The translations under genes and the position numbers were made by a program. A model generated the notes under the pieces. It was given only the letters and a program-made list of their open reading frames with translations, did not search any database and was not told the DNA's origin. From Planctomycetota bacterium (GTDB taxonomy: Bacteria > Planctomycetota > Phycisphaerae > Phycisphaerales > SM1A02), in the NCBI GenBank assembly GCA_022560875.1, contig JADFSH010000005.1, forward strand, positions 1 through 64,000: a DNA stretch of 64,000 nt, read 5' to 3'. Positions within the stretch are counted from its first letter, which is position 1. The number at the start of each line of letters is the position of its first letter. Of the stretch, positions 35,463 through 43,557 are shown in pieces.

Positions 35463-35837
35463 TCAGGGAGATTTGGGTTGGAGGCTTTTTATGAGGCCGC
35501 CGAGAATACGGCTGCATTCGGCGATTTGGGATTCGAGGTCTTCTACGCGTTGAGAATTCAGATAGCCCAACTCAGCCGCAAACAGGATTTGCGATTCGAT
35601 TTCATACAGTGCGCCTCAGGCCACCTTGAGAAAGCGGATGTAATCAGTTCGTGAGCCACGCCCGTATCACTCGGCGATATTGCTCGGCACCGATACCGCC
35701 CCGCGCCGAAGTTGAGAAATCAAGCCAAACCGCTCATCAGCAGGAAACGATTTTGTCAGCTCATAGACATGAATCCCCAATCGAAACGCCTTCTGCCATG
35801 CCACCAAATCCTGAAATGATTTAATTTTCTGACCCAT
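35463..35837 (-). pseudogene. Four-helix-bundle (S23/IVS-type) protein, two in-frame stops
   Basis: Reading the minus strand from the ATG at 35837 gives MGQKIKSFQDLVAWQKAF, then ELTKSFPADERFGLISQLRR and GAVSVPSNIAE. The next codon is TGA (35667-35669) where the family has Gly (IAEGYGR). The frame continues YGRGSRTDYIRFLKVA to a second TGA (35616-35618) where the family usually has Arg. It then runs GALYEIESQILFAAELGYL to a normal end at 35463. All 124 sense-length codons stay in frame with no indel, so decay is recent. The family is the four-helix-bundle proteins first seen in 23S rRNA intervening sequences. Each stop is one substitution from a sense codon (GGA and CGA). Confidence 0.88.
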
Positions 35838-35895
35838 CAGAATCCCCTATCAAAGAACAATCCCTATTACCACTCCCATTCTCCTCTTGGCTCTC

Positions 35896-35931
35896 CCCTA
35901 ATGCCAAGTGCCCAGTGCCAAATGCCTCCCC
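35896..35931. repeat. Copy 3 of the dispersed intergenic repeat (right flank)
   Basis: 35900-35919 is the inverted counterpart of 35409-35428 (19 of 20), and 35896-35912 matches copy 1 at 761-777 (16 of 17). It ends next to the nuoA stop. Confidence 0.7.
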
Positions 35932-35932
35932 A

Positions 35933-36328
35933 TCAATCCCACCTGAATACCCCCTTCCTCCATGCGTAGATGTAGGCGATGACCGACGTGCCGATGAAGA
36001 AGGAGATGCGGGCGAGAAAGAGACCTGCTTCGGGGCTCTGGGGGGTCATCTTGGTGAAAGTGACCGCCCAGGGGTAGAGGAAGATGATTTCCACATCGAA
36101 GACGAGAAACGTCATCGCGAGGATATAGAAGCGGATGTTGAAGCGTTTGCGGGCGGAGCCGATGGGGTCCATACCTGATTCGTAGGTCGACTGCTTTATC
36201 TCACCACGCCGGGTGGGCCCGAGGAGGTGCGTCATCATGATGTTGGCCACGACAAAGATGATCGCCATCAGCACCAGTAATCCCACCGGGATGTAGCCGG
36301 ACAAGTCCGTGGCAAGCATTGTCAACAT
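35933..36328 (-). CDS. nuoA: NADH-quinone oxidoreductase subunit A
   Basis: 131 residues from 36328. Three helices and the subunit A signature are present: a loop with YESGMDPIGSARKRFNIRFY, including the conserved Glu and Cys/Gly region, and MTFLVFDVEIIFLYPWAV. It is a membrane subunit of complex I near the quinone site. The frame is open to a TTG at 36355 and an ATG at 36340; 36328 is chosen because GGAG lies 6 bases before it. No other nuo gene is adjacent on either side, which is unusual since nuoA normally heads the nuoABCD run. Confidence 0.93.
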   Translation of the reverse strand: MLTMLATDLSGYIPVGLLVLMAIIFVVANIMMTHLLGPTRRGEIKQSTYESGMDPIGSARKRFNIRFYILAMTFLVFDVEIIFLYPWAVTFTKMTPQSPEAGLFLARISFFIGTSVIAYIYAWRKGVFRWD

Positions 36329-36486
36329 GTCGGGCTCCATTGGGGGTCCAAGCAAGCGTCAATCCGGAGGTTCTGGCTTCCGGGGATCCAGCTTCCGGGG
36401 GGTGAGAATACGACGGATCGCCCCTTGCGGCAACTTGGCGCAAGGGCGACACTACCCCCATGCCCTGTTTCATCGGATGCCTGGCC

Positions 36487-36780
36487 ATGAGTTTTCCGCG
36501 GCTGGCGATCGTGCTGGTGGTGATCTTCTCCGACTATATCGGTACCGTGTACACCTCTATGCTCCTGCCCCTGCTGGGATTCTTTTTCTTGCCCCTGACC
36601 ACCCTCGCCTGGGCCTGGGCGTGGCACCAGTCCGTTGCCGCGGGAGGCGGCGGCACTCCCCAGGGCCTCGGGCTGGTTATGGTCGTCTTCGCGGTCCTCA
36701 TGGATCTCGGCCTGATCGGCACCAGCGCCAACAGCGGCCGCAAGACCGTGATCTACCAGCGTGCCGTGAAACGGGTGTAG
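36487..36780 (+). CDS. Small membrane protein, three helices
   Basis: 97 residues from 36487, or 106 from the ATG at 36460. The hydrophobic segments are FPRLAIVLVVIFSDYIGTVY, LLPLLGFFFLPLTTLAWAWA and GLVMVVFAVLMDLGLIG. No family recognised. It is divergent from nuoA and 25 bases before the methyltransferase gene, so it may be co-transcribed with it. Neither start has a strong ribosome site. Confidence 0.55.
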   Translation: MSFPRLAIVLVVIFSDYIGTVYTSMLLPLLGFFFLPLTTLAWAWAWHQSVAAGGGGTPQGLGLVMVVFAVLMDLGLIGTSANSGRKTVIYQRAVKRV

Positions 36781-36805
36781 GGGTCTTTCTCATACGGAGC
36801 CAATC

Positions 36806-37714
36806 GTGACAACTTTACACGACGAACCCGTTTCCGACACCGATGCACTCATGGCATCAAAGGCGTCGAATCGAGCCCCGGTCATCGTGCCGGGTCCGCA
36901 TCGCGACTGTCCCATCTGCGATACCGACAATGCCAATGGTGAGCCCGTTCGCTACTCCCGCGATCCCTGGCAGCTTAAACAGTGCCGCGACTGCGGCCTG
37001 GTTTACCTCGAGAATCCGCCGGGCTACGAGGCCTTGTCCGTCGATCTGGCGTGGGAAAAGTCATACACGATGGAAATGCAGCGCCGCCGCAAGGGACACC
37101 GTCTGCATTATTTGATCAGCGATCCTCTGAAGCGTGTGCGGGTTCTCTTTCGCGGTGGGGGTGTGCGTCGCAAGGAGCAGGCCTGGATAGCACGGCATGT
37201 CGGCTCCGGACGTCTGCTCGACGTGGGCTGCGGTACAGGACGCACGCTGATGGAGTTGCCCAAGTCAATCATCCCCTACGGCATTGAGATTTCCGAACAT
37301 CTTGCCGCCGAGACCAATAAGTTGTGTCGGTCGCGTGGCGGATACGTCGTGGAAAACAACGCCGTAGATGGCATGGGCCAGTTCGAGGCAGATTTCTTCG
37401 ACGGGATGATGCTGCGGGCGTTCCTCGAGCACGAGACGCAGCCGCGCCTGCTTCTGGAGGCAGCGCAACACGCCCTCGCCCCCAAAGGGAGAATTATCAT
37501 CAAAGTGCCGAATTACAGCAGCGTCAATCGCGTCGTGCGCGGCGGCAATTGGTGCGGCTTCCGGTTCCCGGATCACGTTAACTACTTCACGCCCGAGACA
37601 CTGCGACGGGTGGTGGAGATGACGGGCTTCCGCGTAACGCAGTTCGGCGTACTCGACCGTTTCCCCTTCAACGACAACATGTGGCTGGCGGCGGAAAAAC
37701 CCGCGGCGAGGTGA
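36806..37714 (+). CDS. Class I SAM-dependent methyltransferase with a zinc ribbon
   Basis: 302 residues. The N-terminal zinc-ribbon-like Cys pairs are CPICD and CRDCGLVY (about residues 36-68). A Rossmann methyltransferase domain follows with motif I LLDVGCGTGRTL, an acidic post-motif (YGIEIS), and motif IV region ADFFDGMMLRAFLEHE. This 'ribbon plus methyltransferase' form is common among enzymes that modify sugars, lipids or polysaccharide intermediates. The substrate cannot be told from sequence alone. It follows the small membrane protein gene closely and ends before tRNA-Pro on the opposite strand. Confidence 0.85.
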   Translation: MTTLHDEPVSDTDALMASKASNRAPVIVPGPHRDCPICDTDNANGEPVRYSRDPWQLKQCRDCGLVYLENPPGYEALSVDLAWEKSYTMEMQRRRKGHRLHYLISDPLKRVRVLFRGGGVRRKEQAWIARHVGSGRLLDVGCGTGRTLMELPKSIIPYGIEISEHLAAETNKLCRSRGGYVVENNAVDGMGQFEADFFDGMMLRAFLEHETQPRLLLEAAQHALAPKGRIIIKVPNYSSVNRVVRGGNWCGFRFPDHVNYFTPETLRRVVEMTGFRVTQFGVLDRFPFNDNMWLAAEKPAAR

Positions 37715-37785
37715 GAGATGGGGGAAGCCGAAGCCCCCTCGCAACTCCGGCAATGGTCGCGGCGCTTCCCCGCTCGTCTTTAAAG

Positions 37786-37859
37786 TCGGGGTGACAGGAT
37801 TTGAACCTGCGACTTCCTGCTCCCAAAGCAGGTGCTCTACCAAGCTGAGCTACACCCCG
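37786..37859 (-). tRNA. tRNA-Pro (anticodon TGG)
   Basis: On the minus strand a full cloverleaf can be drawn: acceptor CGGGGTG/CACCCCG, D stem GCTC/GAGC, anticodon stem CCTGC/GCAGG with loop TTTGGGA (anticodon TGG), and T arm GCAGG-TTCAAAT-CCTGT. The discriminator is A. The 3' CCA is not encoded (CTT follows), so a CCA-adding enzyme is needed. It overlaps no real gene. Confidence 0.96.
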
Positions 37860-37939
37860 CCTGTGACTTGCTCACCAGTATAGGCCAGATCGGCACTCGA
37901 ACGGGACGGCCCGAGTTGAAAGTCCTTATCATTCGGGCC

Positions 37940-38326
37940 ATGAGAGGCTCTTTTGCCACAGTCCTCAACTGCATGGATGGACGGATCCAGGTGCCTGTCA
38001 TCCTCCATCTTCTGGACCGTTTTGGCGTCGAATACATCGACACCATCACCGAGGCGGGAATAGTCCGCTGTCTCTCTGACGAAATAGATTCGCCCCAGAC
38101 CGAATCGACGCTACACAGCATTCTGATCTCGATCGAGAAGCACGGTTCGCGGCAGATCGCAATCGTCGCCCACGATGACTGTGCCGGCAATCCGATCCCC
38201 GCCGAGATGCAGCAGGACCAGGTCCGGGTGTCTGTAATGTGGCTGAAGGAGCATTTTCCCCACTGCGAGATATTGGGCCTCTGGGTGGATGCGGACTTGC
38301 AGGTCCAAGAAATCGCCCAATCGTAA
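37940..38326 (+). CDS. Small beta-carbonic-anhydrase-like protein
   Basis: 128 residues from 37940. The beta-class zinc pattern is seen as NCMDGR (Cys-x-Asp-Gly-Arg) near the start and AHDDCAG (His-x-x-Cys) further on, with a helix between. True beta-carbonic anhydrases are usually 170-220 residues, so this is a minimal version, and activity is not assured. It probably binds zinc in the cytoplasm. The open frame reaches back to 37832 through the tRNA, which is not plausible. A TTG at 37916 is another possible start. No operon partner is evident. Confidence 0.72.
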   Translation: MRGSFATVLNCMDGRIQVPVILHLLDRFGVEYIDTITEAGIVRCLSDEIDSPQTESTLHSILISIEKHGSRQIAIVAHDDCAGNPIPAEMQQDQVRVSVMWLKEHFPHCEILGLWVDADLQVQEIAQS

Positions 38327-38497
38327 GTGCCTTGGAATCAGTCCTCCGCTATGGAATCCGACCATTTACTACCGGAAGCCTTAAGTGGCCTCCCCTCCAG
38401 TCTCTTGCTGGGGCATTCAATGAGATGGCTCACCATGGATATGGAGAGATCCGGCATTTCAGGCGAGATTGTTGTAAATGTGCTAGGATGAAGATCT

Positions 38498-38914
38498 ATG
38501 GCTTTGCCCAAACAATCAACAACGGTAGAACTTTTAGCCGCCACTCTCGAGTGCGACAAAAAGGCGATAAAGAAGCAATTGGATGCCAAAGTCGATATCA
38601 ATGCCCCGACGGCGGCAGGCAACACCGTGCTGCACGCCGCGGCCCTCGGCAAGGATCCCGCTATCGTCGGATTCCTGATCGATCATGGCGCGGACGTCAA
38701 CGGTCGGGACAAGTACGGGAAGACCCCCCTGCACTGTGCGGCCCGACAAGGAAACATGGAGATCGCCAACCAGCTCATCGACCATGGCGCCACCATCAAC
38801 GCCATGGCCAAGAACGGCTCGCATCCCCTGGACTGGGCGATCAAGTTCGAGAACGAGGAATTCGCCGCCCTGCTCCTCAAGCACGGCGGTGAAAACGGCA
38901 AGGCGCTGAAGTAA
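38498..38914 (+). CDS. Ankyrin-repeat protein
   Basis: 138 residues, no signal peptide. Three to four ankyrin repeats cover nearly the whole length: AAGNTVLHAAALGKDPAIVG, KYGKTPLHCAARQGNMEIAN and KNGSHPLDWAIKFENEEFAA, each followed by the usual LLxHGA turn (LIDHGADVN, LIDHGATIN, LLKHGGEN). AGGATGAAG lies just before the ATG. It is probably a cytoplasmic protein-binding module; the partner is unknown. It is 49 bases upstream of the SDR gene and may share its transcript. Confidence 0.9.
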   Translation: MALPKQSTTVELLAATLECDKKAIKKQLDAKVDINAPTAAGNTVLHAAALGKDPAIVGFLIDHGADVNGRDKYGKTPLHCAARQGNMEIANQLIDHGATINAMAKNGSHPLDWAIKFENEEFAALLLKHGGENGKALK

Positions 38915-38963
38915 TACCGCTTCCGCGCTGCCTGATCTGGGACTTTTTCTGTGCAGATGAGTC

Positions 38964-39935
38964 ATGCCTGAAACCGCTCCGGACTCGCCGATTATCCTGA
39001 TCACGGGTGCCGCCGGGAATCTGGGAAGCCTTCTGGCGCGTCATCTCATACAGCATGCGCATCGTCTTCGCCTGATGGTGCACAAGACTCCCCTGCCGCC
39101 TGATGTAGAGGCCGCCCCGAATGTCACGCCTCTGCACGCCGATCTCGCTGATCCTTCGACCCTTCCCGCCGCCCTTGCGGGCGTGGATGTCGTCGTGCAT
39201 TTCGCAGGCATCCTCTTCGCCCCGCGGCCGGAGAAATTTCTGCCCCGAACAAACACGCAATGGTTTCGCCATCTCCTCGAAGCCTGCATCGAGGCCGGCG
39301 TGAAACGAGTGATACTGATCTCCTTTCCTCATACGGAAGGCCCGACCGAACCGGAACATCCCGCCACCGGTCGAATCGATCGCGAACCCGTATCCGTCCA
39401 CGCCCGGACCAGGCTGGAAGAGGAGCGACTGCTGATGTACATGACCAAGGGCAAAGCCACCACGCCCGTCATCCTGCGTCTGGGCATGATCTACGGGCGA
39501 GGCATCCTCATGATCGACGCGGCCCGCCGACTGGCGCGATGGCGGCTGCTGGGCGTCTGGAAAGAGCCGACCTGGATTCACCTCATCTCCACCGCCGACT
39601 ACCTTGCCGCCACGGAGGCGGCGATCGCAAAGCCGGGGATCGAGGGCATTTACAACATTGGCGATGACCAGCCGGTGACACTGCAGCACTTTCTGGATAA
39701 GGCGTGCCAGGAGTGGAACTGTCCGCGTCCTTGGCGGATGCCGTTATGGCTCATCTATACTGCGGCCTGGCTGTGCGAGTTGTTCGCCTTGGTTTTCCGC
39801 ACCAAATCACCTTTAACGCGAGATTTCATCCGGATCGGCCGCGTACCGTACGCTTGTGACACGCGGCGTATGCGTGAAGAGTTGATCCCCACGCTCCTGC
39901 ATCCCACATTAGAGAGCGGATTGCCCACACTTTGA
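38964..39935 (+). CDS. Atypical SDR (epimerase-like) protein without the Tyr/Lys pair
   Basis: 323 residues. The NAD(P)-binding motif is ILITGAAGNLGSLLARHL at the N-terminus, followed by LHADLADPSTLPAALAGVDV and VVHFAG, as in extended short-chain dehydrogenases. The catalytic YxxxK position reads HARTRLEEE (His and Arg in place of Tyr and Lys), so ordinary SDR catalysis is doubtful. The C-terminal part has RLGMIYG and the IYNIGDDQPVTLQHFL segment of the family. A hydrophobic helix near residues 258-275 (LWLIYTAAWLCELFALVF) may associate with membrane. The substrate is unknown. Confidence 0.85.
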   Translation: MPETAPDSPIILITGAAGNLGSLLARHLIQHAHRLRLMVHKTPLPPDVEAAPNVTPLHADLADPSTLPAALAGVDVVVHFAGILFAPRPEKFLPRTNTQWFRHLLEACIEAGVKRVILISFPHTEGPTEPEHPATGRIDREPVSVHARTRLEEERLLMYMTKGKATTPVILRLGMIYGRGILMIDAARRLARWRLLGVWKEPTWIHLISTADYLAATEAAIAKPGIEGIYNIGDDQPVTLQHFLDKACQEWNCPRPWRMPLWLIYTAAWLCELFALVFRTKSPLTRDFIRIGRVPYACDTRRMREELIPTLLHPTLESGLPTL

Positions 39936-40007
39936 GCGCGTATTGGACTCATACTGAAAGCGACGTGTCAGGCATATACCTACCGGGAGTGTTGAGCGGT
40001 CGTCCGA

Positions 40008-41363
40008 TCAACGTCGCCCTCTCGGCTTGGATCCTGCCGATTGCCGAGTGCGTCCGCCTTGTGATCGGCCTTTCCAGCCACGGGGCTTGCCGGCGGTCGA
40101 TTTCGGTGGGGATTGATGCTTGCTTCGTCGCTGAGGCTTCATGGGAGTGTCGAAAACGAGGTCGGGTTCGTCCTTGATGACATCCAATTGCATACCGATC
40201 AGTCGCTCGATCGCTCGAAGATCATTGAACTCGTCATGATCACAGAACGACAAGGCAATACCTGAAGCACCGGCCCGAGCCGTACGCCCGATGCGGTGAA
40301 TATAGGTCTCAGGCTCGTTGGGGATATCGTAGTTGATGACGTGGGAAATTTCGTCAACATCGATCCCGCGTGAGGCGATATCGGTTGCGACGAGCACGGG
40401 CATCCTGCCTGACTTGAACCCATGCATGGCGCGGGTTCGGGCGTTCTGGGTCTTGTTGCCGTGAATTGCCCCCGCCTCGATCCCCGCCCGATGCAAGATC
40501 TTGACCAGCTTGTCGGCACCATGTTTGGTGCGGGTGAAGATCAGCGTACGTTCCATGGTCTCATGACGAAGCAGTCGCGTGAGCAGGATCGGTTTGTTTT
40601 GTCTGGTGACCAGATAAACGGATTGGGAAATCGCCTCGACCGTGGATGCTTCGGGATCCACCGCCACGGAGACCGGATCGTTGAGAATGGAGTCGGCCAG
40701 GCGACGGATATCGGCGGGCAGGGTGGCGGAAAAAAGCAGGGTCTGGCGACGTGTGGGCATACACTCGACGATTTTTCGGATGTCGGGGATGAATCCCATG
40801 TCGAGCATGCGATCCGCCTCGTCGAGCACCAGCACCTCGATCCCGCCCAGGTCGATGTAACCCTGGCCGATCAGGTCGAGCAGGCGACCGGGGGTGGCCA
40901 CCAGCACGTCAATCCCGGCCCGAAGCTGCTTTACCTGTCGAAACTGGCTGACGCCGCCAAAGACGACGGTATGTCGTAGCGGCAGGTTGGCCCCATAGGT
41001 ATTGAAGCTCTCCAATATCTGGGTTGCCAACTCGCGGGTCGGGCACAGGATCAGGGCCCGAGGATTACGGCTGGCCTGGCCATTTTGGTGACGCTTCCCC
41101 TTGCGATAGAACTTCCCGTGGCGAGCTTTCTTGCCATTTTGGGATCGATGGCCGTTCTGGGTAACTGCTTGTGTCAGTCGATGGAGAATGGGAAGGGCGA
41201 ATGCCCCGGTCTTCCCGGTGCCAGTCTGGGCACAGCCGAGTACATCCCTCCCGGCGAGAGCCTCCGGAATGGCCATTCTTTGGATGGGGGTCGGGGTCGT
41301 GTAGCCTTCAGCGGCCACCGCGCGAACGATGGGCTCTGCAAGCCTCAAGTCATGAAATCTCAT
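40008..41363 (-). CDS. DEAD-box RNA helicase, RhlE-type
   Basis: 451 residues. All motifs are present: Q motif (GYTTPTPIQRMAIPEAL), Walker A (CAQTGTGKT), PTRELATQI, TPGRLLD, VLDEADRML, SAT (LFSATLPADI), and the C-terminal ATDIASRGIDVDEISHVINYD and HRIGRTARAG. A basic insertion of about 35 residues (QNGHRSQNGKKARHGKF...) follows motif I. The C-terminal tail is a Lys/Arg/Ser-rich extension that probably binds RNA. It belongs to the RhlE branch by layout. The role would be RNA remodelling, for instance ribosome assembly or cold response. Confidence 0.93.
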   Translation of the reverse strand: MRFHDLRLAEPIVRAVAAEGYTTPTPIQRMAIPEALAGRDVLGCAQTGTGKTGAFALPILHRLTQAVTQNGHRSQNGKKARHGKFYRKGKRHQNGQASRNPRALILCPTRELATQILESFNTYGANLPLRHTVVFGGVSQFRQVKQLRAGIDVLVATPGRLLDLIGQGYIDLGGIEVLVLDEADRMLDMGFIPDIRKIVECMPTRRQTLLFSATLPADIRRLADSILNDPVSVAVDPEASTVEAISQSVYLVTRQNKPILLTRLLRHETMERTLIFTRTKHGADKLVKILHRAGIEAGAIHGNKTQNARTRAMHGFKSGRMPVLVATDIASRGIDVDEISHVINYDIPNEPETYIHRIGRTARAGASGIALSFCDHDEFNDLRAIERLIGMQLDVIKDEPDLVFDTPMKPQRRSKHQSPPKSTAGKPRGWKGRSQGGRTRQSAGSKPRGRR

Positions 41364-41564
41364 ACGTGGTTGTTCTCTGATTCCGGAGTGTTCGGGCTTC
41401 CGGTGCCCTCGAAACCGGAATGTCTCCGAACGCGGATCGCGTCCTCAATAAAGCCACCGGCATCTAATTCTCGTCCAGTGGTCTTTATCGTCCATGGAGT
41501 CGGACAAAGATTAGGTGGCCTGGAGCCGGAAGTCCAGAATCCTGCCGAATGGGTAATCGCAGCG

Positions 41565-43286
41565 TTATGGACACCCGCCCCAGGATGCAAGCAGCGCCAG
41601 CAGATCCGTCACGTTCACTTCGCCGGAGAAATCACTATCGCCGGGGCAGCCATTCGGTCCGGCGAGGCAGGTTCCCCAGTTTCCCAGCATTTGCAGCAGG
41701 TCGGTGACGTTGACCATGCCGTTGAAATCCGTATCGGACGGGCAGGGTATGAGAGCAGCGCGATAGGCATTGACCATGCCGTATCCCCGAATGAACAGCG
41801 GATCGGCCTCTCCATTGGCGACAAAATCATCGGCACTCTGAAAGAGGAAGTTGCGCATCTGGCTCACCGTCCATGAAGGGTGCGTCTGGGCAAGACACGC
41901 CACCGCCCCCGCGATAAGCGGCGTGGAAAAGGAGGTGCCGCTCACACCGACGAAGTTCGCGTCATTGGTGGGCGAGACGGTCTGGGTTGAGACGCCTCGG
42001 GCCAGCAATTCAGGCTTGATGCGTCGATCCTGGGGGGACAACGCCCAGGTCGGTCCATCGGAGCTGAAGCCGGCAATAACCCCCGCCGAATCCGCCGCCC
42101 CGCAGGTAATCACCCCGAAGGCGTCGGCGGGCGCAATGAGATTCGAGGTGGCGGGATCGCTGTCATGCCCCGAATTCCCCGCGGCATTGCAGCAGATCAA
42201 TCCCTGGGAAATCGCGATGTTGACGGCAATGGTCGTGATGGCGGTCAGGCCGTCAAGATCGGACTGGGTGTACCAGTCAATGTAGCCCAGCGAGGATGTG
42301 ACCACATCACCCCCATTAAGCTCGATGAACTCAAGCCCGGCGACGAAGTTGTCTTCCTCGGCGATGACTTCCTGGGTGACATCCTCAGTCTTGCAGAGTA
42401 TGAACGAAGCGTCGTAAGCCGCGCCGACATACTGATTAGGCAGGTAGGCTCCGAGCGTGCCGAGAATGTACGTGCCGTGGTTGTGCTGGCTCGGATCATC
42501 GCCCAGTTCGTTGGCGGTATTGCCATCGTTGTTCACAAAGTCCTTTTCTGCGACGACATTAAGCACATGCCCGGGATCATTGAAAGCGTTATGGGTAAGT
42601 TTGAATCCCGTATCAAGGATGCCGATGACGACTCCCGCGCCGGTCATGCCCGCATTGTGGAGGGCGATCAGATTGATCTGGGCGAGCTGATCCTCGGCGC
42701 TGCCATAAAATCCGGCGAGAGCTTTAGTAAACGGATCGCGCCCAGCCAGTCCTACCGGGGGATCCGGGTCAGGCAGCCTGTTGCGACCTTTCCTGACCGG
42801 TTCGAGAGAGCGAACGAATGGAAGCCGGGCCATCAGCTTTACTTGTTTCTCCGTGGCGTAAACACTGATCGCATTGAGCCAGCGACTCTCGATGTGCAGC
42901 TTCACCCCGGTTTCCGTTACCGTCTTTATGTACCGCTCTGCGACAGGCAGATCGATTTCATCGAAGAGTGTGGGGCGGGTGCCGCGCTGTCTTCGACGCT
43001 CGATCGTCCTGGGGAGATAGGTACTTTCAATTTCCCGGAGGGCGGTTTTCCGGGCCGCTTCCTGAGGATACCCCTTGTCCCGAAAAAACACCCAGGTCTT
43101 CACCGGCTGATCGCTCCGGGCGAAGATCGCGTCAAACGACGGGTGCAATTCAGCCCGGGGCGGAACGCTTCCCGGAGCGGACAAATCCGCGGCACCGCTG
43201 AGGGTGCTCCCGGTCGTGCTGATCAATACACATGCCAGAGAGGCGATTGAGGTTCGCCAAGAAACCCCGCGGGACGTAAATCGCAT
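41565..43286 (-). CDS. Secreted subtilisin-family protease with dockerin-like tail
   Basis: 573 residues from 43286, chosen because GGAGG lies 8 bases upstream. A signal peptide covers about residues 8-35, and a propeptide-like region lies at about 45-190. The S8 catalytic triad is Asp225 (IGILDTG), His270 (HNHGTYI) and Ser452 (SGTSFSTP), with oxyanion Asn371 (AAGNSG). The last about 50 residues carry two calcium-loop repeats, DTDFNGMVNVTDLLQMLGNW and DSDFSGEVNVTDLLALLASW. These resemble dockerin repeats and are a common C-terminal module in Phycisphaerae secreted proteins. It is a periplasmic or extracellular peptidase. Confidence 0.92.
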   Translation of the reverse strand: MRFTSRGVSWRTSIASLACVLISTTGSTLSGAADLSAPGSVPPRAELHPSFDAIFARSDQPVKTWVFFRDKGYPQEAARKTALREIESTYLPRTIERRRQRGTRPTLFDEIDLPVAERYIKTVTETGVKLHIESRWLNAISVYATEKQVKLMARLPFVRSLEPVRKGRNRLPDPDPPVGLAGRDPFTKALAGFYGSAEDQLAQINLIALHNAGMTGAGVVIGILDTGFKLTHNAFNDPGHVLNVVAEKDFVNNDGNTANELGDDPSQHNHGTYILGTLGAYLPNQYVGAAYDASFILCKTEDVTQEVIAEEDNFVAGLEFIELNGGDVVTSSLGYIDWYTQSDLDGLTAITTIAVNIAISQGLICCNAAGNSGHDSDPATSNLIAPADAFGVITCGAADSAGVIAGFSSDGPTWALSPQDRRIKPELLARGVSTQTVSPTNDANFVGVSGTSFSTPLIAGAVACLAQTHPSWTVSQMRNFLFQSADDFVANGEADPLFIRGYGMVNAYRAALIPCPSDTDFNGMVNVTDLLQMLGNWGTCLAGPNGCPGDSDFSGEVNVTDLLALLASWGGCP

Positions 43287-43557
43287 CCGATCTTCCTCCA
43301 TCCTTTATATATCCCCCAGCTATTTCCCTTGGAAAAGCATCCCCTCCACAGTATCACGTCATCAGGCCCCATGCGAGTGAGATTCGGCAGCCCGGCCCTC
43401 AATCAACCGGGGTCCGATAGGAAACAAAGACCTTTGATTCATGGTTCCCGGCATCTTTCCACCCCGACCTGAATCGCTCTCGTGATGTGAAGCTGAATAC
43501 TTCACCTCGCCTCAACGGTTATGCTAAGAGAACATCTCCTGCTCATGCGAGGCTAGC

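Noticed and set aside
35457-35654. 65-codon plus-strand frame
   Set aside because: Antisense shadow of the four-helix-bundle pseudogene, whose minus-strand reading gives clear family similarity.
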